In this document: one piece after another, positions 17,826 to 26,774 of the stretch
Layout of the letters: the number at the start of each line of letters is the position of its first letter
Numbering within the stretch: the first letter of the stretch is position 1
Source of the DNA: Candidatus Sumerlaeota bacterium
Lineage (GTDB): Bacteria; Sumerlaeota; Sumerlaeia; MWCT01; JAUWMI01
Direction: 5' to 3'
Length of the DNA stretch: 64,000 nt
Assembly (NCBI GenBank): GCA_030613245.1
Contig: JAUWMI010000010.1
Location: 37,966 to 101,965 of the forward strand
Notes under the pieces: model-generated
What the model saw: only the letters and a program-made list of their open reading frames with translations
What the model was told of the DNA's origin: nothing
Databases searched by the model: none
Position numbers and translations under genes: made by a program

Positions 17826-18938
17826 GTGGCGCTGTGGCAGTATATACAGATTGATCGCCGATTGCTCAAACACTTTGACTCTTTCATTCTCATCCTGATC
17901 CTGCTGCTCAGCCTTGTTGGCATTATAGTGATGTACGGGTCAACTCATGCGATCCCGCATTTGCAGGGGATTGCTAAGCGCCAGGCGGTATGGGTGCTGG
18001 TTAGTCTGATCGGTTTCGGGATCGCCATTAGTTTTGATTACCGTCATCTCAAGCGATTTGCCTACCCGCTTTATGCGATTTGCGTGATCCTACTTGTCAT
18101 CCTGCTGGTTAGAGGGATGACTATCAAAGGTTCAGCGAGCTGGTTCTCTTTTGGTAGAATACGTATGCAGCCATCGGAGTTTACCAAACTGGCGGTTGTC
18201 ATAGTCCTGGCCGCATACTTCTCAAGCCGCACGCTGCGTATTAAGAGCATTCGTCAGGTTGCCATCCCGGTGCTTCTTGTGGCGGTGCCAACTCTGCTCA
18301 TTCTGAAGCAGCCAGACATCGGTACAGCGGCACTTTTTCTACCTGCACTCTTTATTATGCTGTTCATTTGCGGCGCTAGAAAGCGTGTGTTAATTACGCT
18401 GATGGTGCTTTTTCTTGCTGGGGCGGGTGCGATGTATCCGTTCCTCAAGCCCTACCAGAAACAGCGCATCTCGATTTTTCTCCATCCTGGATCGGACGCG
18501 CTTAATCGTGGGTATAACATCATTCAGGCAAAGATTGCACTGGGTTCAGGCCAGCTGACGGGTAAAGGGTGGAAGCAAGGGACCCAAACAGCGCTACAAT
18601 TTCTGCCCGAGCATCATACGGATTTTATCTTTTCCAGCCTGGGTGAACAGTTCGGCTATCTTGGATGTATGGGTTTACTTATGCTGTATGGCGTGTTGAT
18701 AGCGCGGGGAATAAGAATTGCCCGCGATGCGCAGGACTTCTTTGGCTGCTACCTGGTCATTGGACTACTTGCGATATTTGTTATTCACATACTGGTGAAC
18801 GTAGGAATGTCGGTGGGATTATTGCCGGTGACGGGACTCACGCTGCCGTTCATCAGCTACGGTGGATCGTCGCTTCTCACAAATTTTCTTCTGTTCGGGC
18901 TTGTTGTAAACGTGGGGATGCGGAAGTTTATGTTCTGA
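17826..18938 (+). CDS. rodA: Peptidoglycan glycosyltransferase RodA (SEDS family)
   Basis: SEDS-family lipid II polymerase of the elongasome, 370 residues with about ten membrane helices. Typical stretches are MYGSTHAIPHLQG, KGSASWFSFGRIRMQPSEF, KQPDIGTA, FLPEHHTDFIFSSLGEQFG and GLTLPFISYGGSSLL. GTG start at 17826, six bases after mreD. The partner transpeptidase PBP2 (mrdA), commonly found between mreD and rodA, is absent from this cluster. Confidence 0.95.
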   Translation: MALWQYIQIDRRLLKHFDSFILILILLLSLVGIIVMYGSTHAIPHLQGIAKRQAVWVLVSLIGFGIAISFDYRHLKRFAYPLYAICVILLVILLVRGMTIKGSASWFSFGRIRMQPSEFTKLAVVIVLAAYFSSRTLRIKSIRQVAIPVLLVAVPTLLILKQPDIGTAALFLPALFIMLFICGARKRVLITLMVLFLAGAGAMYPFLKPYQKQRISIFLHPGSDALNRGYNIIQAKIALGSGQLTGKGWKQGTQTALQFLPEHHTDFIFSSLGEQFGYLGCMGLLMLYGVLIARGIRIARDAQDFFGCYLVIGLLAIFVIHILVNVGMSVGLLPVTGLTLPFISYGGSSLLTNFLLFGLVVNVGMRKFMF

Positions 18939-19025
18939 TGCAAGATGGCGGGCTTATCGGTTTCAACAGCGGCAGCTGTGGATATGTTGACGCTACATAA
19001 ACAGCCAAGGTTTGGAGGAATTGTT

Positions 19026-21677
19026 ATGAGTTGCAAGCGAAGTATAAAGTGGGAGGGGCTCGTGTTCGTATGGCTAATCCTGGTGCAGTTGAGCATCAGT
19101 GCCTCCCCCATTATGATTACTGAAGGTGTGCGGCAGTTGGCACTATCACCCGACGGCAATCAGGTGGCATTTGTTCTTCATAATGCGCTCTGGGTCATGC
19201 CAAAAGCCGGAGGAGAGACCCAGCGGCTGGCTGACGGTGAGATTCAGGATCCGAGCTGGACACCGGATGGGCAGCAGATAGTGTTCGCGATGAAGGAGCG
19301 CGAGACTCTAGATCTTTGGCAGGTGGCTGTCACATCAAAACGTGTTGATCGGATAACATCGAGCACTGCGAATGAGATGATGCCGAGCGTGTCGCCGGAT
19401 GGCCGCTGGATTGTGTGGGTTTCGGATCGAAGTGGCAATCCGGATCTTTGGCTTATGGATGTTGAGGGTAAGCACGCGAGCCGTCTGACCACGAACCTCT
19501 TTCCTGACACCCAGCCCTATTGGGATATGAAAGGTAAGACTATTGTTTACACGACGTTTCACAATCAAAGGGATCAGATTGCTACGCTCAAGGTAAAAGG
19601 TGACGAGCCGGAAATTCTCGCTGGGCTGCGTGGACGTAATCCACAGTGGTCTCCGGATGGCCGATACCTGGCGTTTGTGAGAAGAGGCCTCAGTATTTAC
19701 CATGTGACGGACAAGGCAGAGCGCACGATTGTGCCAGGTGAGGTGACTGCGTATTCCTGGTTACCTGATAGTACGGGATTAGTGTATGCGGAGGATGGAA
19801 AGATCTGGGAAGTCTCGATCAGCCTTGAGAGGCCGGAGACGAAGAGGATTTCGTTCGCGTGCCTGATGGAGCCGCAAGAGCTGTTCGAGCAGGTTTGGTC
19901 TGATCTGAATCAGCGCTATTATTTAGGGCGATCAGGCGAACAGGCTTGGAGAACAATGAAGACACAATACAGTGAGAAAATCCGTGACGTTTCAACGGAG
20001 GCTGAATTTCAAGAATTGATCTACAATATATTACTGCATCTACCGCAGATTAATGCCACGGCGACAGGACAGAAGGGTGTGGTTGCAGCTGCGAATCCGT
20101 ATGCTCCTGAGGCAGGTATAGAGATTTTGAAAAAGGGGGGCAATGTGGTGGATGCAGCAGTGGCTTCCGCCTTTGTGAGCGACGTGGTGGAGCTGGGATC
20201 GTGCGGGATTGGTGGGGAAGGGATGATGTTGATTTACCGGAGTGGAATGGCGGAGCCGGTAGTCGTGGATTTTCGCTCGCAGGCGCCGATCCACGCCACG
20301 TGGGACAACGCGGCGCTGAAGACCGAAGACGGGCGATGGAAGCGTCACGGCCCTGAAGCAGCACTCATTCCTGGTGAAGTCCGCGGTCTGCATCTCGCGT
20401 TCAAGCGTTTTGGCAGCGGCAAGGTCGCCTGGCACGAACTGCTTGCTCGGGCTATTCAGCTTGCCGATGAGGGATTTCCGCTAGATGAGCGGACTGCATT
20501 CGGCATTGAAAGGATGAGCGGATCTCTGGCCAGTGATCCGGAGATGAACAAACTCTTTTTCCGAGATGGTCGTCCACTCCGTGCAGGTGAGCGATTCAGG
20601 AATCCTGATCTTGCCTCGACGCTGCGCAGTATTGCGGCGTATGGGTCTGACGCGTTCTATAAGGGCGCCATTGCAGATAAGATTGACGCTGATATGCGCG
20701 CGAACGGAGGACTGATCTTTAAGGAAGATCTAGCGCAGTATCGCGCGGTCATCCGCAGGCCCGTGGTTGGAGAATATCGGGGCTATACTATTTATGGCGG
20801 TTCTCCGCCGTGCGCGGGGGGGATAACCGTGATTGCCGTGCTTCAGATGCTAAACCATTATACCTTTGGACCAGAGCCGTATACTGCAGATCAGCGTAAT
20901 TTCTTTTATTTGTCCGAGGCAATGAAGGTCGGTTACGACATTGCACTCAAAACTGGAGACCCGGCATTCTGGGACTTTGAAACTGAGTATTATCTTTCGA
21001 AAACCTTTGCGCGGGAACAGTTCGGAGACATCCGGGCACGAGAGACGCAAAGCGTAGAGCCAACACCTATAGTGGCTAAACCGGGCCACACCTCTCATCT
21101 GGCAGTGGCAGACAGCGATGGTAATATGGTTGCCCTCACCCATACTCTGAGCGGGTGGTTCGGGAGCGGGCATATGGTAAAGGGTACGGGGATAATTCTG
21201 AATAACGAACTGCGGAACTTTAGGCATGAGCAGGGTGAGATCAACTCACTCTTGCCGCTAGTGCGCGTGCGGACGGATCTGGCTCCGCTGATTGTTTTTC
21301 GAAAAACACCCGAAGATGTAAAAAAACCCTATTTCACGATTGGCGTAGCGGGTGGGGATTTTATTCCATCCACTGCTCTGGAGATTCTGATCAATATAAT
21401 TGACTACGGGAAGTCGCTGCAGCAGGCCATCGAGGCGCCACGTTTTCTTCCGCCCGTGTGGGGTCGTCCGAGTTACGCGATTGAAGATTTCTTTTTTCCA
21501 CGTGTATTGGACGCAATGATGGCACAGGGAGAGAGCTTTTCCAGACCTGCCGGGCTTGGGGAGCTCAGATTTGCTCGCGCGCAGGGAGCAATGATTGATC
21601 CAGAGAGCGGCTTGGTGGTTGGTGCGGCAGATCCCCGCGGCTCAAGGGGTCTTGCAGGGTATGTTTCAGCGTACTAA
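19026..21677 (+). CDS. Beta-propeller (TolB/tricorn-like) - gamma-glutamyltransferase chimera
   Basis: An 883-residue exported protein. Start at 19026 is chosen because GGAGG lies 8 bases upstream and a signal peptide follows (VFVWLILVQLSISASP). Residues about 30-290 are WD40/PD40-type blades of TolB and tricorn proteases (LALSPDGNQVAF, DPSWTPDGQQIVF, MPSVSPDGRWIVW, NPQWSPDGRYLAF). Residues about 300-365 match the helical segment that normally leads into the tricorn protease core (ELFEQVWSDLNQRYY). Instead of that protease, a complete gamma-glutamyltransferase follows: GVVAAANPYAPEAGIEILKK, DVVELGSCGIGGEG, and the autocleavage site GHTSHLAVADSDGN with catalytic Thr689. GGT hydrolyses or transfers gamma-glutamyl groups, for example from glutathione. 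The join is in frame and clean. Confidence 0.85.
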   Translation: MSCKRSIKWEGLVFVWLILVQLSISASPIMITEGVRQLALSPDGNQVAFVLHNALWVMPKAGGETQRLADGEIQDPSWTPDGQQIVFAMKERETLDLWQVAVTSKRVDRITSSTANEMMPSVSPDGRWIVWVSDRSGNPDLWLMDVEGKHASRLTTNLFPDTQPYWDMKGKTIVYTTFHNQRDQIATLKVKGDEPEILAGLRGRNPQWSPDGRYLAFVRRGLSIYHVTDKAERTIVPGEVTAYSWLPDSTGLVYAEDGKIWEVSISLERPETKRISFACLMEPQELFEQVWSDLNQRYYLGRSGEQAWRTMKTQYSEKIRDVSTEAEFQELIYNILLHLPQINATATGQKGVVAAANPYAPEAGIEILKKGGNVVDAAVASAFVSDVVELGSCGIGGEGMMLIYRSGMAEPVVVDFRSQAPIHATWDNAALKTEDGRWKRHGPEAALIPGEVRGLHLAFKRFGSGKVAWHELLARAIQLADEGFPLDERTAFGIERMSGSLASDPEMNKLFFRDGRPLRAGERFRNPDLASTLRSIAAYGSDAFYKGAIADKIDADMRANGGLIFKEDLAQYRAVIRRPVVGEYRGYTIYGGSPPCAGGITVIAVLQMLNHYTFGPEPYTADQRNFFYLSEAMKVGYDIALKTGDPAFWDFETEYYLSKTFAREQFGDIRARETQSVEPTPIVAKPGHTSHLAVADSDGNMVALTHTLSGWFGSGHMVKGTGIILNNELRNFRHEQGEINSLLPLVRVRTDLAPLIVFRKTPEDVKKPYFTIGVAGGDFIPSTALEILINIIDYGKSLQQAIEAPRFLPPVWGRPSYAIEDFFFPRVLDAMMAQGESFSRPAGLGELRFARAQGAMIDPESGLVVGAADPRGSRGLAGYVSAY

Positions 21678-21780
21678 AGCTTATAGATATAGATTATGCG
21701 GCTTTTTGGTCCCGCGCGCAAAGGTGCTTAATCATACGCACGAGATGAAAACACGTAACAGGGAAATTGAGGTATTGGTC

Positions 21781-22542
21781 ATGAAAAAGATACATCTGCT
21801 CTCGATAGCCTTCGTCTGTATGGCTATATTGTTTTCGTGCGGTGAACAAGCAAGCGAGCAAGAAACCATGGGCCCAGTGATAGAATGGGATGAAGCGTGC
21901 GAAGAGTTCGCTGCACAGTTTCTCCAGAGGCTTGGCCCGGACTATGATCCCCGGGGCATCACGGGTCACGCCAGATACTGTTTTAAGACCATGACACCAT
22001 TTTTCAGGGAACAGGGGCTTTCATTACATGAACGCGAGGCATTGGTGGCTCTCTGCTTGATGTCGGGGATAGAGTTTAGCCAGAGCCAGCTGGAGTACGA
22101 TGGTTTGTTGGCCAAAGAGGAGAAGCGTCAGCTGAATCAGGCGTGTATAAATGATATTGCTGCGATGGGTGAGCCGGCAGAACGTATCTGTCTTAGCCTG
22201 ATCAAGGCGATTGCACCGCTGAAGAAAGGGGAGTACCAGAAAGAATTCCCCTATGTTTTAACCGGATACTACACGATCTTTGTGCTGCAGCATATGAAGA
22301 GTAGTGAGGCCGTGCCGGTACTGATGGAGATAGCCAGCAGCCAGCTGGAGCTGCGGGGGGCGGCTGGCCGCGCATTGGGTCTTATCGGTGATCCGCAGGC
22401 CATACCGGTTTTGCGTAAGCTTGAGCGTGATCGTAAGGAGATTATTCGACGAGAAGCGAGGGATGCAATTCGCAGAATCGAGCAGATGCCTGGCGCGACA
22501 CCGTTGAAGAATGATGTCGTAACATCTCCCACTGAAAAGTAG
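21781..22542 (+). CDS. Lipoprotein with HEAT-type repeats at the C-terminus
   Basis: 253 residues, function unknown. The ATG at 21781 opens a lipoprotein signal peptide (MKKIHLLSIAFVCMAILFSC) with the lipid-accepting Cys in LFSC. The middle is helical without a recognised domain. Residues about 170-245 hold two or three HEAT/PBS-type repeats (AVPVLMEIASSQLELRGAAG and AIPVLRKLERDRKEIIRREA), likely a protein-binding surface. It follows the GGT chimera by about 100 bases on the same strand. Confidence 0.75.
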   Translation: MKKIHLLSIAFVCMAILFSCGEQASEQETMGPVIEWDEACEEFAAQFLQRLGPDYDPRGITGHARYCFKTMTPFFREQGLSLHEREALVALCLMSGIEFSQSQLEYDGLLAKEEKRQLNQACINDIAAMGEPAERICLSLIKAIAPLKKGEYQKEFPYVLTGYYTIFVLQHMKSSEAVPVLMEIASSQLELRGAAGRALGLIGDPQAIPVLRKLERDRKEIIRREARDAIRRIEQMPGATPLKNDVVTSPTEK

Positions 22543-22643
22543 AACTTACGCCCATGCTCGGTCGGCCTGCCGAGATGTGTCTCGCAATGCGCGGTTGAGC
22601 CTCTTCGCAGGGCTTCAGCCGATTTTGTTTCTTGGTCTGCATC

Positions 22644-22772
22644 TCTCCTGGTCGAGCACTTGCGCGGATTGCTGTTCAGCCAGGCTATAATGACCAGAGC
22701 TACTTTGACAAGGTCTTCAAAAGATACGAAGGTATTACTCCTGCACAATACCGAAAGAAGGTTCTAAAATAA
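22644..22772 (+). pseudogene. AraC-family regulator, C-terminal fragment
   Basis: The plus-strand frame ending in TAA at 22770-22772 reads ALARIAVQPGYNDQSYFDKV followed by FKRYEGITPAQYRKKVLK. This is the second helix-turn-helix of AraC/XylS regulators, with the family signature G-Y-x-D-x-S-Y-F and the terminal TPAQYR. No start codon and no N-terminal part can be found upstream in any frame, so it is a leftover of a lost or interrupted regulator gene. Confidence 0.75.
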
Positions 22773-22947
22773 GGCAAGCCTCCGATAGACATTTCTGGGA
22801 GACATTAAGTATATTAGGTATATTTAATAATCCGGGAATGGTAATAAGCACGGCAGGTTAAGGGTCTTAGTTTTATTGTCGGTTATATGTGCATAAGAGC
22901 TGAGCCGTCTTACAGCAAGAAATTACCAAAAAATGGCAATAATCTAC

Positions 22948-22977
22948 TAGACAATTGTTATGTAGCTACAATAAAAT
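22948..22977 (+). promoter_or_regulatory. Candidate promoter of the C1 operon
   Basis: TAGACA (22948-22953) and TAAAAT (22972-22977) are 18 bases apart, about 135 bases before the corrinoid protein start. The match is moderate, in an AT-rich intergenic region. Confidence 0.3.
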
Positions 22978-23111
22978 CAGCCCCGATTGAACGATTAAAC
23001 GATTATCTGTTTATAAGTTCTTCCCTATTCAGTGTGTGCGCGTCTTCTAAGATTTCATGATTTTTAGCTCCATTGGGGCTATCACATTAATAAATGCCAG
23101 GAGGATGTCCA

Positions 23112-23789
23112 ATGGCAAATTTGAAAGATATTGCTGAGAATGTAATCTGCGGAAAGGCTGATAAGAATGCGGCATATCCGCCATCCAGGAAAGGTCAACC
23201 CGGGGTGCTTGAGCTGGTAGAAGAGGCCATAAAAGAAGGCGTCTCTCCGATCGAGATTCTCAACGAGGGGCTGATTGCCGGAATGGAAGTTGTAGGCAAG
23301 CGCTTCAAAGCGAATGAATGCTACGTGCCTGAAGTGCTGATTGCAGCACGTGCCATGAAGACCGGGATGGTGGTTTTGCAGCCGCTGCTGGTGGCTACCG
23401 GGGTAAAGCCGGCCGGGACGTTTATCATTGGCACGGTAAAAGGTGATCTGCACGATATTGGAAAGAACCTGGTAGCCATGATGCTCGAAGGGGCGGGTTT
23501 CAAAATTGTTGACCTTGGGATTGATGTTCCAGGGCAGAAATTTCTTGAGGCGAGTAAGGAGAACCGTGGTGCTATTGTAGGTATGTCCGCGTTGCTGACA
23601 ACGACGATGGTGGGAATGAAGAGTAACGTTGATCTCATTCGCAGCGCCAGTTTAGATTTCCAGGTTCCGATTGTGATTGGTGGTGCGCCGGTAACGCAGG
23701 AATATGCTGATGAAATTGGCGTCGACGGATACGCCACAGATGCAGCATCTGCAGTTGATCTTGTGAAAAGCTTACTGAAGGCAAACTAA
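23112..23789 (+). CDS. Methyltransferase cognate corrinoid protein
   Basis: About 225 residues of the MtaC/MtmC/MetH-type B12-binding family, which carries a methyl group on cobalt between two methyltransferases. The N-terminal helical cap (about residues 1-85) has NEGLIAGMEVVGKRF and YVPEVLIAARAM. The Rossmann B12 domain has the cobalt-ligating GDLHDIGKNLV, then GMSALLTTT and GGAPVTQEYADEIG. The ATG at 23112 is preferred because AGGAGG lies about 8 bases before it. A substrate-specific methyltransferase (MT1) is not adjacent; the next gene is the tetrahydrofolate-side enzyme. Confidence 0.92.
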   Translation: MANLKDIAENVICGKADKNAAYPPSRKGQPGVLELVEEAIKEGVSPIEILNEGLIAGMEVVGKRFKANECYVPEVLIAARAMKTGMVVLQPLLVATGVKPAGTFIIGTVKGDLHDIGKNLVAMMLEGAGFKIVDLGIDVPGQKFLEASKENRGAIVGMSALLTTTMVGMKSNVDLIRSASLDFQVPIVIGGAPVTQEYADEIGVDGYATDAASAVDLVKSLLKAN

Positions 23790-23810
23790 TTACATGCCGG
23801 GAGATACAGA

Positions 23811-24614
23811 ATGATTATTATTGGAGAGCTGATTAATTCAACGCGGAAGAGGATTCGGGCAATGATTGAGCAACGCGATACCGAAGCGATCAAAGATATT
23901 GCACTTAAGCAGATAGAAGCTGGTGCTGACTACCTGGACGTGAACGCTGGTGCTTTTGTGGCGAACGAACCGGAGCATATGGAGTGGCTGGTAAAGACAA
24001 TTCGCTCGGTCACTGAGATTCCCTTGTGTATTGACAGTCCTTCCTATGAGGCATTGGACGTCGGGCTTCGGCTGGCCGGGCCGAACGCTATTATCAACTC
24101 TATCTCCGGCGAACCTGAGCGTTATGAGAAGGTTCTGCCGCTTGTACGGAAATATGAGGCTTCGGTGATCGCGTTGAGTATGGACGAGCGTGGTCTCCTG
24201 GACGATGAGGAGCAGATTCTCGGTGTGATTGACAGGCTGATCGGACGTCTGAAAGACGACCAGGTTCCCGCGGAGCGTATCTACATTGATCCGCTTATTA
24301 GGCCGGTCAGCACAAATACCATCTATGGGAAGCTGGCATTGCGAACGTTGCGGGAAGTGACCAGACGGTATCCAGACGTTCGGACTAGCTGCGGGCTGAG
24401 CAATGTCTCCTATGGCCTGCCAAAGCGCAAGCTGCTTAACCAGACGTTTATGATAACGGCCATGGCCAGCGGGCTTAAGGCAGCAATCCTTGATCCACTG
24501 GACAAGCAGCTCATGGCCAATATCGCTGCGGCTGAAGCGCTTCTTGGAGAGGACGAGTTTTGCATGCGCTACCTGGAAGCGGATCGCAGCGGACGATTTG
24601 AAGGACTCACTTAA
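23811..24614 (+). CDS. acsE: Methyltetrahydrofolate:corrinoid protein methyltransferase (AcsE-like)
   Basis: A 267-residue TIM barrel of the pterin-binding family that transfers methyl between N5-methyl-tetrahydrofolate and a corrinoid protein. Family features are IIGELINSTRKR at the N-terminus, GADYLDVNAGA, the pterin-binding CIDSPSYEAL, IINSISGEPER, YIDPLIRPVS, SCGLSNVSYGLP and AILDPLDKQL. Dihydropteroate synthase is a relative, but the methyltransferase-type motifs, the corrinoid-protein neighbour and the C1 operon favour AcsE. It starts 21 bases after the corrinoid gene and runs into folB (TAAATG). Confidence 0.9.
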   Translation: MIIIGELINSTRKRIRAMIEQRDTEAIKDIALKQIEAGADYLDVNAGAFVANEPEHMEWLVKTIRSVTEIPLCIDSPSYEALDVGLRLAGPNAIINSISGEPERYEKVLPLVRKYEASVIALSMDERGLLDDEEQILGVIDRLIGRLKDDQVPAERIYIDPLIRPVSTNTIYGKLALRTLREVTRRYPDVRTSCGLSNVSYGLPKRKLLNQTFMITAMASGLKAAILDPLDKQLMANIAAAEALLGEDEFCMRYLEADRSGRFEGLT

Positions 24615-25037
24615 ATGGCTGATCTTGACTGCATCAAGCTTTCCAACATGGGGTTCTATGCTTTTCACGGTACCACGAAGGCGGAAAAGTCAGTAGGGCA
24701 ACGCTTTTTCCTGGACGTATATATTTATTTGAATCTCCGCCCCGCCGGCCAGTCGGATAACGTGAAAGATACCGTGGACTACGAAAAGGTATACAACCTG
24801 ATCCGCAACATGATGAACACCAGGAAATATCATTTGATCGAGGCACTCGCCGAGGACGTGGCGAATGTCATGTTCTCCAACTTCCACAATATTGAGAGAA
24901 TTCAGGTTTCCGTACGGAAGCCGAATGTTCCACTCACCGGCATTCTTGACTGCGTCGAGATGACCATACATCGCGAGAAAGGAACAGCTACACAGACTAA
25001 GTCTGGCACGGAGCCGAAGGAGAAGAGCAAACCATGA
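24615..25037 (+). CDS. folB: Dihydroneopterin aldolase family protein
   Basis: 140 residues of the FolB tunnelling fold. Conserved parts are LSNMGFYAFHGTTKAEK at the N-terminus, DTVDYEKVYNLI in the middle and VRKPNVPLTG with the active-site Lys. FolB releases glycolaldehyde from dihydroneopterin to give the pterin precursor of folate. The last 20 residues are a charged tail. It is immediately after the AcsE-like gene, and its TGA overlaps the ATG of fhs, so folate synthesis is coupled to folate-dependent C1 metabolism. Confidence 0.9.
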   Translation: MADLDCIKLSNMGFYAFHGTTKAEKSVGQRFFLDVYIYLNLRPAGQSDNVKDTVDYEKVYNLIRNMMNTRKYHLIEALAEDVANVMFSNFHNIERIQVSVRKPNVPLTGILDCVEMTIHREKGTATQTKSGTEPKEKSKP

Positions 25038-26758
25038 GTCGTATTCCAGGCGCAACGCCGGAGATGAAGCCTGATCTGGAAATTGCGCAATCCGCACCTC
25101 TTAAGCCTATTCAGGACACCGCGGCATCTATGGGATTGGAGGAGGAGGAGCTGGAGCTCTATGGGAAGTACAAGGCGAAGATTTCGCTGGATGCGCTCAA
25201 GCGACTTGAGAATCATTCGCACGGGAAATACATTGACGTCACATGCATTACGCCCACTCCTCTGGGCGAGGGTAAGACCGTCACTACCATTGGGCTCAGC
25301 ATGGCACTGAATCGGTTGGGGAAAACTGCGGTTGCCACGTTGCGCCAGCCCAGTATGGGGCCGACATTCGGGATCAAAGGGGGAGCCGCTGGCGGCGGCT
25401 ACTCACAGGTCATCCCAATGGAGGATTTCAACCTACACCTGACAGGCGATAATCATGCGGTGAGTGTAGCGAACAACCTGCTCGCTGCATTTATTGACAA
25501 CCATATACACCATGGGAACGCCCTGGGGATACAGTCGCATACGATCAGCTGGAAGCGCGTGGTTGATATATCCGACCGTGCGTTGCGTAACATTGTCATA
25601 GGCCTGGGAAGACGGACTGACGGACCGATTCGTCAGGGGGGGTTTGACATTGCAGTGGCTTCGGAAGTCATGGCTATTCTCGCCCTGACCACCAGTTTGG
25701 CTGACCTGCGCCAGCGTCTGGGGCGAATTGTTGTTGCTGAGAGCTACGACGGTAAGCTGATTACGGCGGAAGATCTCAAGTGCGCAGGTGCAATGGCCGT
25801 GCTGCTCAAGGATGCAATCAAACCCACGCTGATGCAAACAATCGAGAACACACCATGTCTGGTACATACCGGACCATTTGCCAACATTGCGCATGGCAAT
25901 TCGTCAATCCTGGCGGATCTCATCGGTCTGAAATGCGCGGATTATGTGATTACGGAAAGTGGTTTTGGAGCAGACATGGGATGCGAGAAATTCATGAACA
26001 TAAAATGTCGCTCCAGTGGTCTTACGCCTGATGCCGTCGTTTTGATTTGTACTGTGCGTGCGCTGAAAATGCACAGCGGCGCGTTTAAGATCGTGCCTGG
26101 CAAACCGTTTGATCCGCGTCTCAAGGAGGAAAGTCTGTTTCTTCTCGTGAAAGGAATTCCGAATCTGGAAAAGCAGATTGAAAATGTTTTGATGTATGGA
26201 GTGCCAGTGGTGGTGGCGATTAATCGCTTTGACAGCGATAGCGAGGCTGAGATTGAGGTAATCCGCGACGCAGCGCTCAATGCAGGGGCAGAGGATGCTG
26301 TGGTGAGTGAGGTCTGGGCCAGAGGAGGGGAAGGTGGCACGGAGCTGGCGCAGGCGGTGATGAAAGCAGCAGATAAGCCAAAGCAGTTTCGCTTTCTTTA
26401 CGAGCTCGATGCACCGATTATGGAAAAGATCGAAACGATTGCCACGAAAATGTATGGCGCCGAGGAGATCGAATACTTGCCTTTGGCAAAGAGGCAAATT
26501 TGCTTCTATGAGGATCACGGATTTGGAAATTTGCCCATCTGCATGGCAAAGACGCATCTGTCGCTATCCCATGATCCGAAGATCAAAGGACGCCCTACTG
26601 GATTTAGCATACCGATAAGGGAAGTCCGGGCAGCCATAGGTGCAGGATTTCTCTACGCGCTACTGGGCGACATCATGACGATGCCAGGGCTGCCGTCAGT
26701 TCCAGGCGGGACACGCATTGATATTGATGAGAACGGGAAGATTATCGGGCTATCCTGA
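25034..26758 (+). CDS. fhs: Formate--tetrahydrofolate ligase
   Basis: Activates formate with ATP on tetrahydrofolate to 10-formyl-tetrahydrofolate, the entry of the acetyl-CoA pathway methyl branch. 574 residues, with about 15-20 extra at the N-terminus relative to usual. The P-loop-like TPLGEGKTVTTIGL is near residue 76, followed by RQPSMGPTFGIKGGAAGGGY and FNLHLTGDNHAV, all family hallmarks. The ATG overlaps the folB stop. No folD or fchA follows, so the cyclohydrolase/dehydrogenase must be elsewhere. Confidence 0.96.
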   Translation: MSRIPGATPEMKPDLEIAQSAPLKPIQDTAASMGLEEEELELYGKYKAKISLDALKRLENHSHGKYIDVTCITPTPLGEGKTVTTIGLSMALNRLGKTAVATLRQPSMGPTFGIKGGAAGGGYSQVIPMEDFNLHLTGDNHAVSVANNLLAAFIDNHIHHGNALGIQSHTISWKRVVDISDRALRNIVIGLGRRTDGPIRQGGFDIAVASEVMAILALTTSLADLRQRLGRIVVAESYDGKLITAEDLKCAGAMAVLLKDAIKPTLMQTIENTPCLVHTGPFANIAHGNSSILADLIGLKCADYVITESGFGADMGCEKFMNIKCRSSGLTPDAVVLICTVRALKMHSGAFKIVPGKPFDPRLKEESLFLLVKGIPNLEKQIENVLMYGVPVVVAINRFDSDSEAEIEVIRDAALNAGAEDAVVSEVWARGGEGGTELAQAVMKAADKPKQFRFLYELDAPIMEKIETIATKMYGAEEIEYLPLAKRQICFYEDHGFGNLPICMAKTHLSLSHDPKIKGRPTGFSIPIREVRAAIGAGFLYALLGDIMTMPGLPSVPGGTRIDIDENGKIIGLS

Positions 26759-26774
26759 GAGAGGCTAATTGTAT

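Larger units (their letters stand above)
22543..23111. other. Intergenic stretch holding an AraC remnant and the C1-operon promoter region
   Basis: About 570 bases. The left part carries a decayed AraC C-terminus (listed separately). The right part is AT-rich, with one candidate promoter at 22948-22977. No cobalamin-riboswitch core was recognised although the downstream gene encodes a corrinoid protein. Confidence 0.5.

Noticed and set aside
23838..24668. 276-codon minus-strand frame
   Set aside because: Antisense to the AcsE-like methyltransferase and the start of folB; no protein features.
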